Assembly (NCBI GenBank): GCA_045545095.1
Contig: JAZQAG010000021.1
Span: 1-64,000, forward strand
DNA from: Phocaeicola_A sp045545095
Lineage (GTDB): Bacteria > Bacteroidota > Bacteroidia > Bacteroidales > Bacteroidaceae
Reading direction: 5' to 3'
DNA length: 64,000 nt
Shown: positions 1 through 9,543 of the stretch, in pieces
Layout: every line of letters begins with the position of its first letter
Numbering within the stretch: the first letter of the stretch is position 1
Program-made: the position numbers and the translations under genes
The notes under the pieces: model-generated
The model's database searches: none
What the model was told of the DNA's origin: nothing
Seen by the model: the letters and a program-made list of their open reading frames with translations, nothing else

Positions 1-1488
1 GACAGATTATTCATTTTCGACACGACACTGCGCGATGGCGAACAGGTGCCCGGATGCCAATTGAACACAGTAGAAAAGATTCAAGTGGCCAAGCAACTGG
101 AGCTGTTGGGCGTGGATGTCATCGAAGCAGGTTTCCCCGTATCAAGTCCGGGAGATTTCAATTCGGTCATCGAGATTTCAAAAGCGGTGACATGGCCCAC
201 CATCTGTGCCTTAACCCGCGCCGTAGAGCGCGATATCGACGTGGCCGCCGAAGCGCTGAAGTATGCCAAGCATAAACGTATCCATACGGGTATCGGCACA
301 AGCGATGCACACATCAAGTACAAGTTCAACTCCAACCGCGAAGAGATTATCGAACGGGCTGTAGCTGCGGTAAAATATACCAAGCGCTACGTGGAGGATG
401 TGGAGTTTTATGCCGAAGATGCGGGACGCACGGAGAACGAATATCTGGCACGTGTCATCGAAGCGGCCATCAAAGCCGGTGCTACGGTGGTGAACATCCC
501 TGATACAACGGGATACTGCCTGCCCGACGAATACGGCGCGAAGATAAAGTACCTGATGGAGCATGTGGACGGTATCCACAAAGCCATCATCTCCACCCAT
601 TGCCACAACGACTTGGGTATGGCCACGGCCAACACCATGGAGGGCATACTCAACGGTGCACGCCAAGTGGAAGTGACCATCAACGGTATCGGCGAACGGG
701 CAGGAAACACCAGTCTTGAAGAGGTGGCCATGATTATCAAGTGCCACAAGAACATCGACATCGAGACAAATATCAATACCCAAAAGATTTACCCCACGAG
801 CCGCATGGTCAGTTCGCTGATGAACATGCCCGTACAACCCAACAAGGCCATCGTCGGACGCAATGCCTTTGCTCACTCAAGCGGCATCCATCAGGACGGT
901 GTACTAAAGAATGTACAGACATATGAAATCATCGACCCGAAAGATGTGGGTATCGATGACAACAGTATCGTGCTGACCGCACGCTCGGGACGTGCCGCAC
1001 TGAAGAACCGCCTGCACGCTCTCGGCATCGACCTCGAACAGGAAAAACTTGACAAGGTATATGACGAATTCCTCAAACTGGCCGACAAGAAAAAGGATAT
1101 CAACGATGACGACATCATGCTGCTTGCCGGTGCCGACCGTACACAAAACCACCGTATCAAGTTGGAATTCCTGCAAGTGACCAGCGGCGTGGGTGTCCAG
1201 TCGGTAGCCAGCCTCGGCATCAGCATCAGTGGTGAGAAGTTCGAAGCCTGCGCCAGTGGAAACGGTCCTGTAGATGCGGCAATCAAGGCACTGAAAAAGA
1301 TTATCGACCGCCACATGATATTGAAAGAGTTCACCATCCAAGCCATCAGCAAAGGCTCGGACGATATGGGAAAAGTGCACATGCAGGTGGAATACGACGG
1401 ACATATCTATTACGGCTTCGGTGCCAACACGGACATCATTGCCGCCTCGGTGGAAGCGTATATTGATTGTATAAATAAGTTTAAGTGA
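1..1488 (+). CDS. leuA: 2-isopropylmalate synthase (5' partial)
   Basis: Condenses acetyl-CoA with 2-oxoisovalerate, the first committed step of leucine synthesis. The frame is open from base 1, so the gene starts upstream of the window; the GTG at 46 lies inside the conserved DTTLRDGEQ motif region and is not the start. The metal-binding motif THCHNDLG lies at about residues 198-205 of the visible part, followed by NGIGERAGN. The C-terminal third is the LeuA dimer/allosteric domain expected for leucine feedback. Only about ten N-terminal residues appear to be missing. It is the first visible gene of a leuA-leuC-leuD-synthase-leuB operon; leuC starts 8 bp downstream. Confidence 0.95.
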   Translation, partial: DRLFIFDTTLRDGEQVPGCQLNTVEKIQVAKQLELLGVDVIEAGFPVSSPGDFNSVIEISKAVTWPTICALTRAVERDIDVAAEALKYAKHKRIHTGIGTSDAHIKYKFNSNREEIIERAVAAVKYTKRYVEDVEFYAEDAGRTENEYLARVIEAAIKAGATVVNIPDTTGYCLPDEYGAKIKYLMEHVDGIHKAIISTHCHNDLGMATANTMEGILNGARQVEVTINGIGERAGNTSLEEVAMIIKCHKNIDIETNINTQKIYPTSRMVSSLMNMPVQPNKAIVGRNAFAHSSGIHQDGVLKNVQTYEIIDPKDVGIDDNSIVLTARSGRAALKNRLHALGIDLEQEKLDKVYDEFLKLADKKKDINDDDIMLLAGADRTQNHRIKLEFLQVTSGVGVQSVASLGISISGEKFEACASGNGPVDAAIKALKKIIDRHMILKEFTIQAISKGSDDMGKVHMQVEYDGHIYYGFGANTDIIAASVEAYIDCINKFK

Positions 1489-1495
1489 CAAAAAA

Positions 1496-2884
1496 ATGAA
1501 AAGTTTATTTGATAAGATATGGGACGCCCATGTTATTTTGGATATCCCTGACGGCCCTACCCAACTTTACATTGACCGCCTCTATTGCCACGAGGTGACA
1601 ACACCGCAGGCATTCGACACGTTGAGAGACAAGAACATACGTGTATTCCGTCCCGAGCAGGTGGTGGCTATGCCCGACCATAACACACCGAGCGACCAAC
1701 AGGATCGCATTGATGACCCCGTAGGGCGCAAGCAGGTGGAAACGCTGGCTAAGAATTGTACCGAGTTTGGCATCCGCCACTTTGCCATGGGAAGCAAGGA
1801 CAATGGCATCATCCATGTGGTAGGCCCCGAAAAGGCACTCTCGTTGCCGGGTATGACCATCGTGTGCGGTGATTCACATACCTCTACCCACGGCGCCATA
1901 GGTGCCATCGCTATGGGTATCGGCACCAGTGAGGTGGCTCAGGTGTTGGCTTCGCAAACCATCTTGCAAAGCAAGCCCAAGACAATGCGTATCAATATCG
2001 AGGGAACACTTCCCGAGGGCACAACAGCCAAGGACGTGGCCCTCTACATCATGGCCCAAATGAGCACATCAGGTGCTACAGGTTATGCCGTGGAGTATGC
2101 CGGCTCCACCGTGCGCAACATGAGTATGGAGGGCCGCCTGACACTCTCAAATCTAAGCATCGAGATGGGGAGCCGCGCAGGACTTATCGCTCCCGACGAA
2201 ATCACCTTTGAATACCTCAAAGGACGCGAATATGCCCCTAAAGGCGAAGCTTGGGACAAGGCCGTGGAGGAGTGGAAACAGCTCTATTCTGATCCCGACG
2301 CAGTGTTCGACAAGGAAGTGACCTATCGTGCTGAAGACATTGCCCCACGCATCACCTACGGTACTAACCCTGGTGCAGGTATCGCTATTGATGAGTGCAT
2401 CCCCACACTGGATGAAGTGGCCGAAGCTGACAAAGACCAATTCCTTGTCATGCTTGATTATATGCAATTCAAACCCGGGCAGAAACTTGAAGGTACTCCC
2501 GTTGATTATTGCTTCCTCGGTGCTTGCACCAACGGACGTATCGAAGACTTCCGCGCCTTCGCTTCTGTGGTGAAAGGCAAGAAGAAAGCCCCCAATGTGG
2601 TGGCTTGGCTCGTGCCCGGCTCATGGCTCGTGCGCCAACAGATTATCGATGAAGGCATCGACAAAATATTGGAAGAGGCCGGTTTTGAACTGCGCCTGCC
2701 TTCATGCTCATCGTGTCTGGCCATGAACCCTGACAAGGTGCCAGCGGGCAAACTCTCCATCTCGACCAGCAACCGCAACTTTGTAGGTCGGCAGGGGCCT
2801 GGTGCACGCACCATCCTTGCCTCTCCGCTTGTAGTGGCGGCAAGTGCGATAACCGGTGTTATCACTGACCCTCGTAAAATGTAA
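1496..2884 (+). CDS. leuC: 3-isopropylmalate dehydratase large subunit
   Basis: Aconitase-superfamily large subunit that, with LeuD, isomerises 2-isopropylmalate to 3-isopropylmalate through a 4Fe-4S cluster. At 462 aa it has the usual length. The cluster cysteines are visible in LGACTNGR (about residue 343) and in SCSSCLAMNPD (about 400-410). The start is 8 bp after the leuA stop, suggesting co-transcription. A 137-bp gap with a long imperfect inverted repeat separates it from leuD, which is unusual because the two subunits must be made in equal amounts. Confidence 0.97.
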   Translation: MKSLFDKIWDAHVILDIPDGPTQLYIDRLYCHEVTTPQAFDTLRDKNIRVFRPEQVVAMPDHNTPSDQQDRIDDPVGRKQVETLAKNCTEFGIRHFAMGSKDNGIIHVVGPEKALSLPGMTIVCGDSHTSTHGAIGAIAMGIGTSEVAQVLASQTILQSKPKTMRINIEGTLPEGTTAKDVALYIMAQMSTSGATGYAVEYAGSTVRNMSMEGRLTLSNLSIEMGSRAGLIAPDEITFEYLKGREYAPKGEAWDKAVEEWKQLYSDPDAVFDKEVTYRAEDIAPRITYGTNPGAGIAIDECIPTLDEVAEADKDQFLVMLDYMQFKPGQKLEGTPVDYCFLGACTNGRIEDFRAFASVVKGKKKAPNVVAWLVPGSWLVRQQIIDEGIDKILEEAGFELRLPSCSSCLAMNPDKVPAGKLSISTSNRNFVGRQGPGARTILASPLVVAASAITGVITDPRKM

Positions 2885-2900
2885 CACACCATATAACATG

Positions 2901-3005
2901 GCACACAGATGACGCAGATATAGCAGATGACCGCTGATTTATCTGCAAAGAGCATAAAAAAAATCAAATCTATGAATATCTGCCACATCAGCGTCATCTG
3001 CGTGC
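2901..3005. repeat. Imperfect inverted repeat between leuC and leuD
   Basis: Arms at 2901-2928 and 2978-3005 are complementary apart from a few mismatches and share the core CAGATGACGC. The repeat fills most of the leuC-leuD gap and would fold in the operon mRNA. A diverged relative with core CAGATGAAACAGA lies before leuB at 5296-5376, so this looks like a dispersed intergenic repeat family rather than a leu-specific regulator. Confidence 0.75.
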
Positions 3006-3021
3006 AACAAAAAAAAGAACA

Positions 3022-3666
3022 ATGAAACAGAAATTTGACATCATACAGTCAACATGTATTCCTATTCAGATTGACAATTGTAATACAGACCTCATCATAC
3101 CAGCCCGCTATCTGGCCAGTACCACACGCGACCCGAAGTTTTTCGGTGATGCCTTTATGCATGACCTACGTTATAATGCAGATGGAAAGCCCGTAGCGGA
3201 TTTTGTGATGAACCGCCCCGAATACAGCGAAACACCGCGCCAAGGCGTACACGAAATCATCATCGGAGGACAGAACTGGGGCTCAGGCTCCAGTCGTGAA
3301 CATGCCGCTTGGGCCATTGCCGGCTATGGCGTGCGTGTGGTCATCAGCAGTTCGTTTGCCGACATCCACCGCAACAACCTGCTCAATTGCTTCGTATTGC
3401 CAGTCATCGTCAGTCGCGAATTCCAACAAGAACTGTTCGACACCGTATCTGCCAACCCGCAGGCAGAAGTAAAGGTGGACGTGCTTAACCAGACCGTCAC
3501 CAACCTTGCCACAGGCCATAGCGAGACATTCGAAATCAACGGTTACAAGAAATATTGTCTGATGAATGCGTTGGACGACATCGACTTCCTGCTTGAGAAT
3601 AAGGAGAAAATAGAGAAATTTGAAAAGGAGACCCACCCTAACCCTCCCTGTGAGGGAGGGAATTAA
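3022..3666 (+). CDS. leuD: 3-isopropylmalate dehydratase small subunit
   Basis: Small (swivelling) subunit of isopropylmalate isomerase, partner of LeuC. The substrate-binding motif GSGSSREHA is at about residues 88-96. The body matches the usual length of about 200 aa. The last 12 or so residues (THPNPPCEGG) are encoded by one arm of a dispersed inverted repeat at 3631-3661, so the repeat has supplied both the tail and the stop region. The next gene begins about 20 bp after the stop. Confidence 0.96.
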   Translation: MKQKFDIIQSTCIPIQIDNCNTDLIIPARYLASTTRDPKFFGDAFMHDLRYNADGKPVADFVMNRPEYSETPRQGVHEIIIGGQNWGSGSSREHAAWAIAGYGVRVVISSSFADIHRNNLLNCFVLPVIVSREFQQELFDTVSANPQAEVKVDVLNQTVTNLATGHSETFEINGYKKYCLMNALDDIDFLLENKEKIEKFEKETHPNPPCEGGN

Positions 3667-3755
3667 GAACAATCACGATTCCCAAATGAACAAAGATATA
3701 AAGAATAGAGACACGTCATCTTACTCCCTCCCTCACAGGGAGGGACGGGGTGGGT
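3631..3755. repeat. 31-nt inverted repeat spanning the leuD end and next gene's start
   Basis: Arms at 3631-3661 and 3725-3755 are reverse complements apart from a short central mismatch block (TAAC against CGTC). The core CCTCCCTGTGAGGGAGGG is itself palindromic. The left arm encodes the LeuD C-terminus; the right arm encodes residues SLPHREGRG of the following protein. It therefore forms a stem in the operon mRNA while being translated from both sides. Confidence 0.85.
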
Positions 3756-5281
3756 CTTTCATAGAAATAATGGACACCACCCTGCGCGACGGGGAGCAGA
3801 CAAGCGGTGTGAGCTTTGTGCCACACGAGAAACTGATGATTGCCCGCCTGCTGCTGGAAGAGGTGAAGGTTGACCGTATAGAGGTGGCATCGGCCCGTGT
3901 GTCGGATGGAGAATTGGAGGCAGTCCGGATGATTTGTGACTGGGCGGCACGGCGCGGCATGATAGACCGTGTAGAAGTGTTGGGTTTCGTTGATGGTGGC
4001 ACTTCGCTGGAGTGGATCCGCCAAGCGGGTGGCCGGGTGGTGAACCTATTAACAAAAGGTTCACTCCGCCATTGCCAACATCAGTTGAAGAAGACACCAG
4101 AGGAACATATTGCCGATATTATCCGCACAGTAGAGAAAGCCGAGGCAATGGACATCACCGTCAATCTCTATCTAGAGGATTGGAGCAACGGTATGAAAAG
4201 TTCGCCTGAATACGTCTTCCAACTGATGGATGCACTAAAGGACTTGCCTATCCGCCGATTCATGTTACCCGACACATTGGGTGTGCTCAACCCCTTGCAA
4301 GTCATTGAATTCATGCGTAAAATGAAGAAGCGCTACCCCACTCTGCACTTCGATTTCCATGCACACAACGACTACGACCTGGCTATCAGCAACGTGTTGG
4401 CCGCCGTGCTCAGCGGCTGTCAAGGCATACATGCCTCGGTAAATGGTTTAGGCGAACGATGCGGAAATGCCCCGCTAGCCAGTGTACAGGCCATCCTGAA
4501 AGATCACTTCAATGCACAAACTTCTATCGACGAAAGCAAATTGAACGAAGTGAGCCGCATCGTGGAGTCGTATAGTGGCGTGAGTATCCCGACAAACAAA
4601 CCCATCGTTGGAGAAAGTGTGTTCACTCAAGTGGCAGGCGTACATGCCGATGGCGACAACAAAGACAATCTATATTGCAACGATCTCCTACCTGAACGCT
4701 TCGGACGCAAACGCGAATATGCTCTCGGCAAGGCCAGCGGCAAGGCAAACATCCGAAAGAATCTGGAAGAACTGGGTCTTGAACTGAGCGAAGAGGCAAT
4801 GAAGAAGGTCACCGACCGCATCATTGAATTGGGGGACAAGAAGGAACAAGTGACACAGGAAGACCTACCTTATATTATAAGTGACGTACTGAAACACGAT
4901 ATTCAAGAAGACCGCGTACGGCTGAAGAGCTACTTCGTCAATCTGGCTTACGGCCTCAAACCCATGGCCACGGTGAAGGTAGAAATCAACGGACAAGAAT
5001 ACGAAGAAAACTCCAGCGGCGACGGACAATACGATGCTTTCGTTCGCGCGTTGCGCAAAATATATAAGGTGACACTGAACCGTCCCTTCCCCATGCTGAC
5101 CAACTATGCCGTCACTATCCCGCCCGGCGGACGCACTGACGCTTTCGTGCAAACTGTCATCACTTGGAGTTTCGATGGTAAAGTCATTCGCACCCGAGGG
5201 CTCGATGCCGACCAAACAGAAGCGGCCATCAAGGCCACGATGAAGATGCTGAACATCATTGAACGTGATTACGAAGCGTAA
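3686..5281 (+). CDS. Second LeuA-family synthase (isopropylmalate/citramalate synthase type)
   Basis: HMGL-like acyl-CoA condensing enzyme. DTTLRDGEQ lies at about residues 29-37, the metal motif HAHNDYD near 223, and GLGERCGNAPL follows; the C-terminus carries a LeuA-type regulatory domain. It differs clearly from leuA at the operon head. The substrate is not settled by sequence: a second isopropylmalate synthase or an (R)-citramalate synthase feeding isoleucine synthesis (with LeuCD and LeuB shared) are both plausible. ATG at 3686 is preferred to the longer frame beginning at 3620, which runs inside leuD. The first 28 residues include a repeat-derived stretch with no conserved content; ATG 3770 lies too close to the catalytic motif. 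Confidence 0.88.
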   Translation: MNKDIKNRDTSSYSLPHREGRGGSFIEIMDTTLRDGEQTSGVSFVPHEKLMIARLLLEEVKVDRIEVASARVSDGELEAVRMICDWAARRGMIDRVEVLGFVDGGTSLEWIRQAGGRVVNLLTKGSLRHCQHQLKKTPEEHIADIIRTVEKAEAMDITVNLYLEDWSNGMKSSPEYVFQLMDALKDLPIRRFMLPDTLGVLNPLQVIEFMRKMKKRYPTLHFDFHAHNDYDLAISNVLAAVLSGCQGIHASVNGLGERCGNAPLASVQAILKDHFNAQTSIDESKLNEVSRIVESYSGVSIPTNKPIVGESVFTQVAGVHADGDNKDNLYCNDLLPERFGRKREYALGKASGKANIRKNLEELGLELSEEAMKKVTDRIIELGDKKEQVTQEDLPYIISDVLKHDIQEDRVRLKSYFVNLAYGLKPMATVKVEINGQEYEENSSGDGQYDAFVRALRKIYKVTLNRPFPMLTNYAVTIPPGGRTDAFVQTVITWSFDGKVIRTRGLDADQTEAAIKATMKMLNIIERDYEA

Positions 5282-5295
5282 ATCAACATGTAGCC

Positions 5296-5376
5296 CACAG
5301 ATGAAACAGACAAGATTAACAAACACGGATTTTCAATAGTTTTTCAGTGTTAGTCCGTAAATCTGTTTCATCCGTG
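5296..5376. repeat. Inverted repeat between the second synthase gene and leuB
   Basis: Arms CACAGATGAAACAGA (5296-5310) and its near complement at 5362-5376 form a 15-bp stem with one mismatch. The sequence is related to the repeat between leuC and leuD. Confidence 0.7.
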
Positions 5377-5409
5377 TGCCATCAAGACAACAAACTTATA
5401 CAAAAAAAT

Positions 5410-6474
5410 ATGAACCTGAAAATTGCAGTGTTGGCCGGTGACGGTATCGGCCCCGAAATATCCGCCGTAGGTGTGGATGTAATGACCGCCGTATGTGAGA
5501 AGTTCGGACACAAGGTGAGCTACGAATACGCTCTCTGTGGTGCACATGCCATCGACGAGGTAGGCGACCCCTTCCCCGAAGAGACATATCAGATATGCAA
5601 ACGTGCCGACGCAGTGCTCTTCTCGGCCGTAGGCGACCCGAAGTTTGACAACGACCCGACAGCTAAAGTCCGTCCAGAGCAGGGTTTGCTGGCCATGCGC
5701 AAAAGATTGGGACTTTTTGCCAACATCCGCCCCGTACAGACGTTCAAGTGCCTCATTCACAAGTCACCCCTACGTGCCGAACTGGTGGAGAATGCCGACT
5801 TCATCTGCATCCGCGAACTGACGGGTGGCATGTACTTCGGCGAGAAGTATCAGGACGATGAAAAAGCCTACGACACCAACTATTATACTCGTCCTGAGAT
5901 TGAGCGCATCCTGAAGGTTGGATTTGAATACGCCATGAAGCGCCGCAAGCACCTCACCGTGGTCGATAAGGCCAATGTGCTCGCTTCGTCACGTCTGTGG
6001 CGCAAGATTGCACAAGAGATGGCTCCGCAATATCCAGAAGTGACAACTGACTACATGTATGTCGATAATGCCGCCATGCGTATGATTCAAGAGCCGACAT
6101 TCTTTGACGTGATGGTGACGGAAAATACCTTCGGTGACATCCTCACCGACGAAGGTTCAGTCATCAGCGGTTCAATGGGACTTCTCCCTTCTGCATCAAC
6201 AGGCGAAAGTACACCTGTATTCGAACCTATCCACGGCAGTTGGCCGCAAGCAAAAGGGCTGAACATAGCCAATCCATTGGCACAAGTACTCTCTGTAGCC
6301 ATGCTCTTCGAATATTTCAATCTGAAGGAAGAGGGTGCTCTCATCCGTAAGGCCGTGGACGCGTCGCTCGATTCCAATGTACGTACCCCAGAGATACAAG
6401 CGGAAGGTGGAGAAAAATATGGTACAAAGGAAATCGGCCAGTGGTTAGTTAACTACATCAAAAAACATCGGTAA
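5410..6474 (+). CDS. leuB: 3-isopropylmalate dehydrogenase
   Basis: NAD-dependent oxidative decarboxylation of 3-isopropylmalate to 2-oxoisocaproate, the last committed leucine step before transamination by IlvE (encoded at 15856-16884). The ATG at 5410 gives 354 aa, the family's usual length, starting MNLKIAVLAGDGIGPE. The longer frame from 5347 only adds repeat-derived sequence. Motifs include DKANVLASSRLW near residue 187 and ENTFGDILTDEGS near 240, which carry catalytic Lys and metal-binding Asp residues. A stem-loop at 6495-6547 follows. Confidence 0.97.
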   Translation: MNLKIAVLAGDGIGPEISAVGVDVMTAVCEKFGHKVSYEYALCGAHAIDEVGDPFPEETYQICKRADAVLFSAVGDPKFDNDPTAKVRPEQGLLAMRKRLGLFANIRPVQTFKCLIHKSPLRAELVENADFICIRELTGGMYFGEKYQDDEKAYDTNYYTRPEIERILKVGFEYAMKRRKHLTVVDKANVLASSRLWRKIAQEMAPQYPEVTTDYMYVDNAAMRMIQEPTFFDVMVTENTFGDILTDEGSVISGSMGLLPSASTGESTPVFEPIHGSWPQAKGLNIANPLAQVLSVAMLFEYFNLKEEGALIRKAVDASLDSNVRTPEIQAEGGEKYGTKEIGQWLVNYIKKHR

Positions 6475-6494
6475 AATTATAATACACAATGAAA

Positions 6495-6547
6495 AAACCA
6501 TGCAGTTTCTAAAGAATTTCATTCCTCTGAAAAAAACTGCATGGTTT
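6495..6547 (+). terminator. Stem-loop after leuB
   Basis: Perfect 14-bp arms (6495-6508 and 6534-6547, AAACCATGCAGTTT and complement) with a 25-nt loop. There is no clean U tract, so this may be a processing or termination hairpin. The rest of the 309-bp gap to the next gene is AT-rich; I see nothing else there with confidence. Confidence 0.65.
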
Positions 6548-6783
6548 CTATTGTCTAGTAATTCTATACAATTTCGATTCTTCTTCATATAGGAATGATA
6601 ACTAAACCTATCAAATCCGTTCATTTTTGTGTCATATTTTCAAAAAGCTACTATCCATAAAGCAAAATATAAACAATTGATGACTCTTTTCATCAATTTT
6701 ATTTGCAAATAAAAAAAAAATGACTGATATTTGTGACGCCTATTAATGCTTATTTAGAATTATCATTATAAAAACTATGTAAT

Positions 6784-7308
6784 ATGAATGGATTAGAGCA
6801 AAAAAACGAAGATGTAAAAAAGGTGAATAAGAAACCTTATAACATCCGTGAAAAAAAACAAAAAGATGCAGCGTATCGCTCTTTAATACGAGCCGAACTT
6901 GCTGATGAACTTTATGACAAAATCTTGAATATTATTGTTGTTCAAAAGAAGTACAAAGATCCTAATTATTCTGCAAAAGAATTGGCAAAAGAATTAAATA
7001 CAAATACCCGCTATTTATCAGCCGTTGTCAATTCTCGATTTGGGATGAACTACTCTTGCTTGCTCAACGAATACCGTATTAAAGATGCTTCACACATGTT
7101 AGCAGACAAGCGCTACGGAGACAAAAATGTAGAAGAAATCAGTGCAATGGTAGGTTTTGCCAATCGTCAATCATTTTATGCAGCTTTCTATAAGAATATG
7201 GGAGAAACCCCCAATAGCTACAGAAAACGTCACCAAGGTAATCCCGACAAAAAGAAAGGCAGGAAGAGCCCAACATCCTCCAAGGTAGTGAAAGCTAAGA
7301 AAAAATAA
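6784..7308 (+). CDS. AraC-type helix-turn-helix regulator
   Basis: A 174-aa protein with a double helix-turn-helix of the AraC/XylS type at about residues 55-150: a first helix set around SAKELAKELNTNTRYLSAVVN and a second around VEEISAMVGFANRQSFYAAFYKNMGETP. There is no recognisable ligand-binding or receiver domain; the first 40 residues and the tail after 150 are Lys-rich. It is a monocistronic unit followed by a hairpin at 7337-7366. The target is unknown; stand-alone DNA-binding proteins of this type in Bacteroidetes often have separate sensors. Confidence 0.85.
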   Translation: MNGLEQKNEDVKKVNKKPYNIREKKQKDAAYRSLIRAELADELYDKILNIIVVQKKYKDPNYSAKELAKELNTNTRYLSAVVNSRFGMNYSCLLNEYRIKDASHMLADKRYGDKNVEEISAMVGFANRQSFYAAFYKNMGETPNSYRKRHQGNPDKKKGRKSPTSSKVVKAKKK

Positions 7309-7336
7309 TGCATTTTTGAAGGATATATTGTTTGAG

Positions 7337-7366
7337 GAGGGAATTATCGAATATGATGATTCCCTC
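7337..7366 (+). terminator. Terminator after the AraC-type gene
   Basis: Arms GAGGGAAT (7337-7344) and ATTCCCTC (7359-7366) are followed by TCTTTT. Confidence 0.65.
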
Positions 7367-7406
7367 TCTTTTCGAGACAAAGGAAATCATTAAATAATAA
7401 CAAATA

Positions 7407-9452
7407 ATGAAACACAAATTTATCCAACTGACCATGATGGCTACTATGCTGACCGCTTGTGGCACACAGACAAGCAACAATGTAGCAGACGATTTCAAGT
7501 ATGCTGACGAACAATTCGCAGACTTGCAAATGTTGCGCTACAAAGTACAAGGTTTCGAAGACCTGACACTGAAACAAAAAGAATTAGTGTATTACCTCTC
7601 TGAAGCCGCTCTTGAAGGACGCGACATCCTCTTCGACCAAAACGGCAGATACAACCTCACTATCCGCAAGATGCTGGAAACTGTATACACCGATTTCAAG
7701 GGCGACAAGACCGACGAGAATTTCAAAGGTATGGAGACTTACCTGAAGCGCGTATGGTTCTCCAACGGTATCCACCACCACTACGGATGCGAAAAGTTCG
7801 TGCCTAACTTCTCACCCGAATTCTTCCGCACCGCACTGAAAACCGTTGATGCCACCAAACTCCCTTTAGCCGACGGACAGACGGTTGACGAATTGTGTGA
7901 TGAGATATTCCCCATCATCTTCGACCCCACCATCATGCCCAAACGTGTCAATCAGGCCGATGGCGAAGACCTGATTCTGACCTCCGCCTGCAACTATTAT
8001 GGCGAAGGTGTCACCCAAAAGGAAGCAGAGGATTTCTATACAAAGATGAAGGACCCCAACGATCCTTGCCCCGTAATGTTTGGCATGAACAGCCGTTTGG
8101 TAAAGGAAAATGGCAAAATTCAGGAAAAGACATGGAAGGTGGGCGGCCTCTATACCGAAGCCATCGAACGCATCGTATATTGGCTCGACAAAGCTAAAGC
8201 CGTGGCTGAAAACGACCAACAGAAGGCCGTCATCGAAAAGCTTATCCAATTCTACAACGATGGTGACTTGAAGACTTTCGACGCTTACGCCATCGAATGG
8301 GTGAAGGACCTCGATTCACGTATCGACTTTGTGAACTGCTTCACCGAAAGCTATGGCGACCCTCTTGGTATGAAGGCCAGCTGGGAGTCGATCGTCAACT
8401 TCAAGGACATGGAAGCTACCAAACGTACCGAAACCATCAGCGCCAATGCCCAATGGTTTGAAGACAATTCACCCGTTGACCCACGCTTCAAGAAAGAAAC
8501 CGTCAAGGGCGTAAGTGCCAAGGTTATTACCGCCGCCATGTTGGGAGGCGACCTCTACCCCTCTACCGCCATCGGTATCAATCTGCCCAACTCTAACTGG
8601 ATTCGTAGCGCACACGGCTCGAAGTCTGTTACTATCGGCAACCTGACCGATGCCTATAGCAAGGCCGCCCGCGGTAATGGATTCTCACAGGAGTTCGTCA
8701 TCAGCCCTGCTGAAATCAAATTGATGGAGACTTACGGCGATATTACTGACAACCTTCACACCGACCTCCACGAATGCCTTGGCCATGGTTCGGGCAAACT
8801 CCTCCCCGGCGTTGACCCCGACACACTGAAGGCTTATGGTTCGACTATCGAAGAAGCCCGTGCTGACCTTTTTGGTCTCTATTATCTGGCCGATGACAAA
8901 TTAGTCGAATTAGGACTTACCCCCAACGATGAGGCTTACAAAGCTCAGTACTACAGCTACATGATGAACGGTCTCATGACACAGCTCGTCCGCATTGACT
9001 TAGGCAACAACATCGAGGAGGCACACATGCGCAACCGTGCCCTCATCGCACGTTGGGCCATGGAGAAGGGTGCTGCAGACAAGGTGGTTGAATTCGTAAA
9101 AAAGGATGGTAAGACTTACGTACAGGTGAACGACTACAAGAAATTGCGCGACCTCTTCGGACAACTCTTGGCTGAAATCCAGCGCATCAAGTCGGAAGGT
9201 GACTTCAATGCCGCACGCGAATTGGTAGAAAACTATGCCGTGAAGATCGACCCTACCCTTCATGCCGAAATCCTCGACCGCTACAAGAAGCTGAACCTAG
9301 CACCGTATAAGGGATTCATCAACCCAGTCTATACGGCCGTGAAAGATGCTGAAGGCAACATTACCGACGTGACCATCGACTATACCGAAGGCTACGCCGA
9401 ACAGATGCTCCGCTATAGTAGCGAATATGCAAATTTACCGTATCGCAATTAA
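7407..9452 (+). CDS. Dipeptidyl-peptidase III lipoprotein (peptidase M49)
   Basis: Zinc exopeptidase releasing dipeptides from peptide N-termini. The HECLGH motif (about residues 455-460) matches the M49 HEXXGH form seen in Bacteroides enzymes, and EEARADL (near 481) supplies the third zinc ligand. The first 18 residues form a signal peptide ending in a lipobox (LTAC), so the mature protein should be a lipoprotein, consistent with feeding on extracytoplasmic peptides. At 681 aa it is the expected length. It stands alone between a terminator and a small repeat. Confidence 0.95.
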   Translation: MKHKFIQLTMMATMLTACGTQTSNNVADDFKYADEQFADLQMLRYKVQGFEDLTLKQKELVYYLSEAALEGRDILFDQNGRYNLTIRKMLETVYTDFKGDKTDENFKGMETYLKRVWFSNGIHHHYGCEKFVPNFSPEFFRTALKTVDATKLPLADGQTVDELCDEIFPIIFDPTIMPKRVNQADGEDLILTSACNYYGEGVTQKEAEDFYTKMKDPNDPCPVMFGMNSRLVKENGKIQEKTWKVGGLYTEAIERIVYWLDKAKAVAENDQQKAVIEKLIQFYNDGDLKTFDAYAIEWVKDLDSRIDFVNCFTESYGDPLGMKASWESIVNFKDMEATKRTETISANAQWFEDNSPVDPRFKKETVKGVSAKVITAAMLGGDLYPSTAIGINLPNSNWIRSAHGSKSVTIGNLTDAYSKAARGNGFSQEFVISPAEIKLMETYGDITDNLHTDLHECLGHGSGKLLPGVDPDTLKAYGSTIEEARADLFGLYYLADDKLVELGLTPNDEAYKAQYYSYMMNGLMTQLVRIDLGNNIEEAHMRNRALIARWAMEKGAADKVVEFVKKDGKTYVQVNDYKKLRDLFGQLLAEIQRIKSEGDFNAARELVENYAVKIDPTLHAEILDRYKKLNLAPYKGFINPVYTAVKDAEGNITDVTIDYTEGYAEQMLRYSSEYANLPYRN

Positions 9453-9474
9453 ATTGAGTGACAAGTGACAAGCC

Positions 9475-9526
9475 ACAAGCTACGAGTTCCCCCATACAGC
9501 CAAACAACTTGTAGCTCGTAGCTTGT
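9475..9526. repeat. Inverted repeat of the ACAAGCTAC type
   Basis: Arms ACAAGCTACGAG (9475-9486) and CTCGTAGCTTGT (9515-9526) are perfectly complementary. Related pieces occur near 14345-14365, 15150-15215 and 17570, all intergenic, indicating a dispersed family. This copy may also serve as the 3' hairpin of the DPP III gene. Confidence 0.75.
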
Positions 9527-9543
9527 CCCTTAAAACTAAGGAC

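Noticed and set aside
9523..9543. TTG start for the DNA alkylation repair gene
   Set aside because: It lies in the dispersed repeat; the ATG at 9544 matches the family start.
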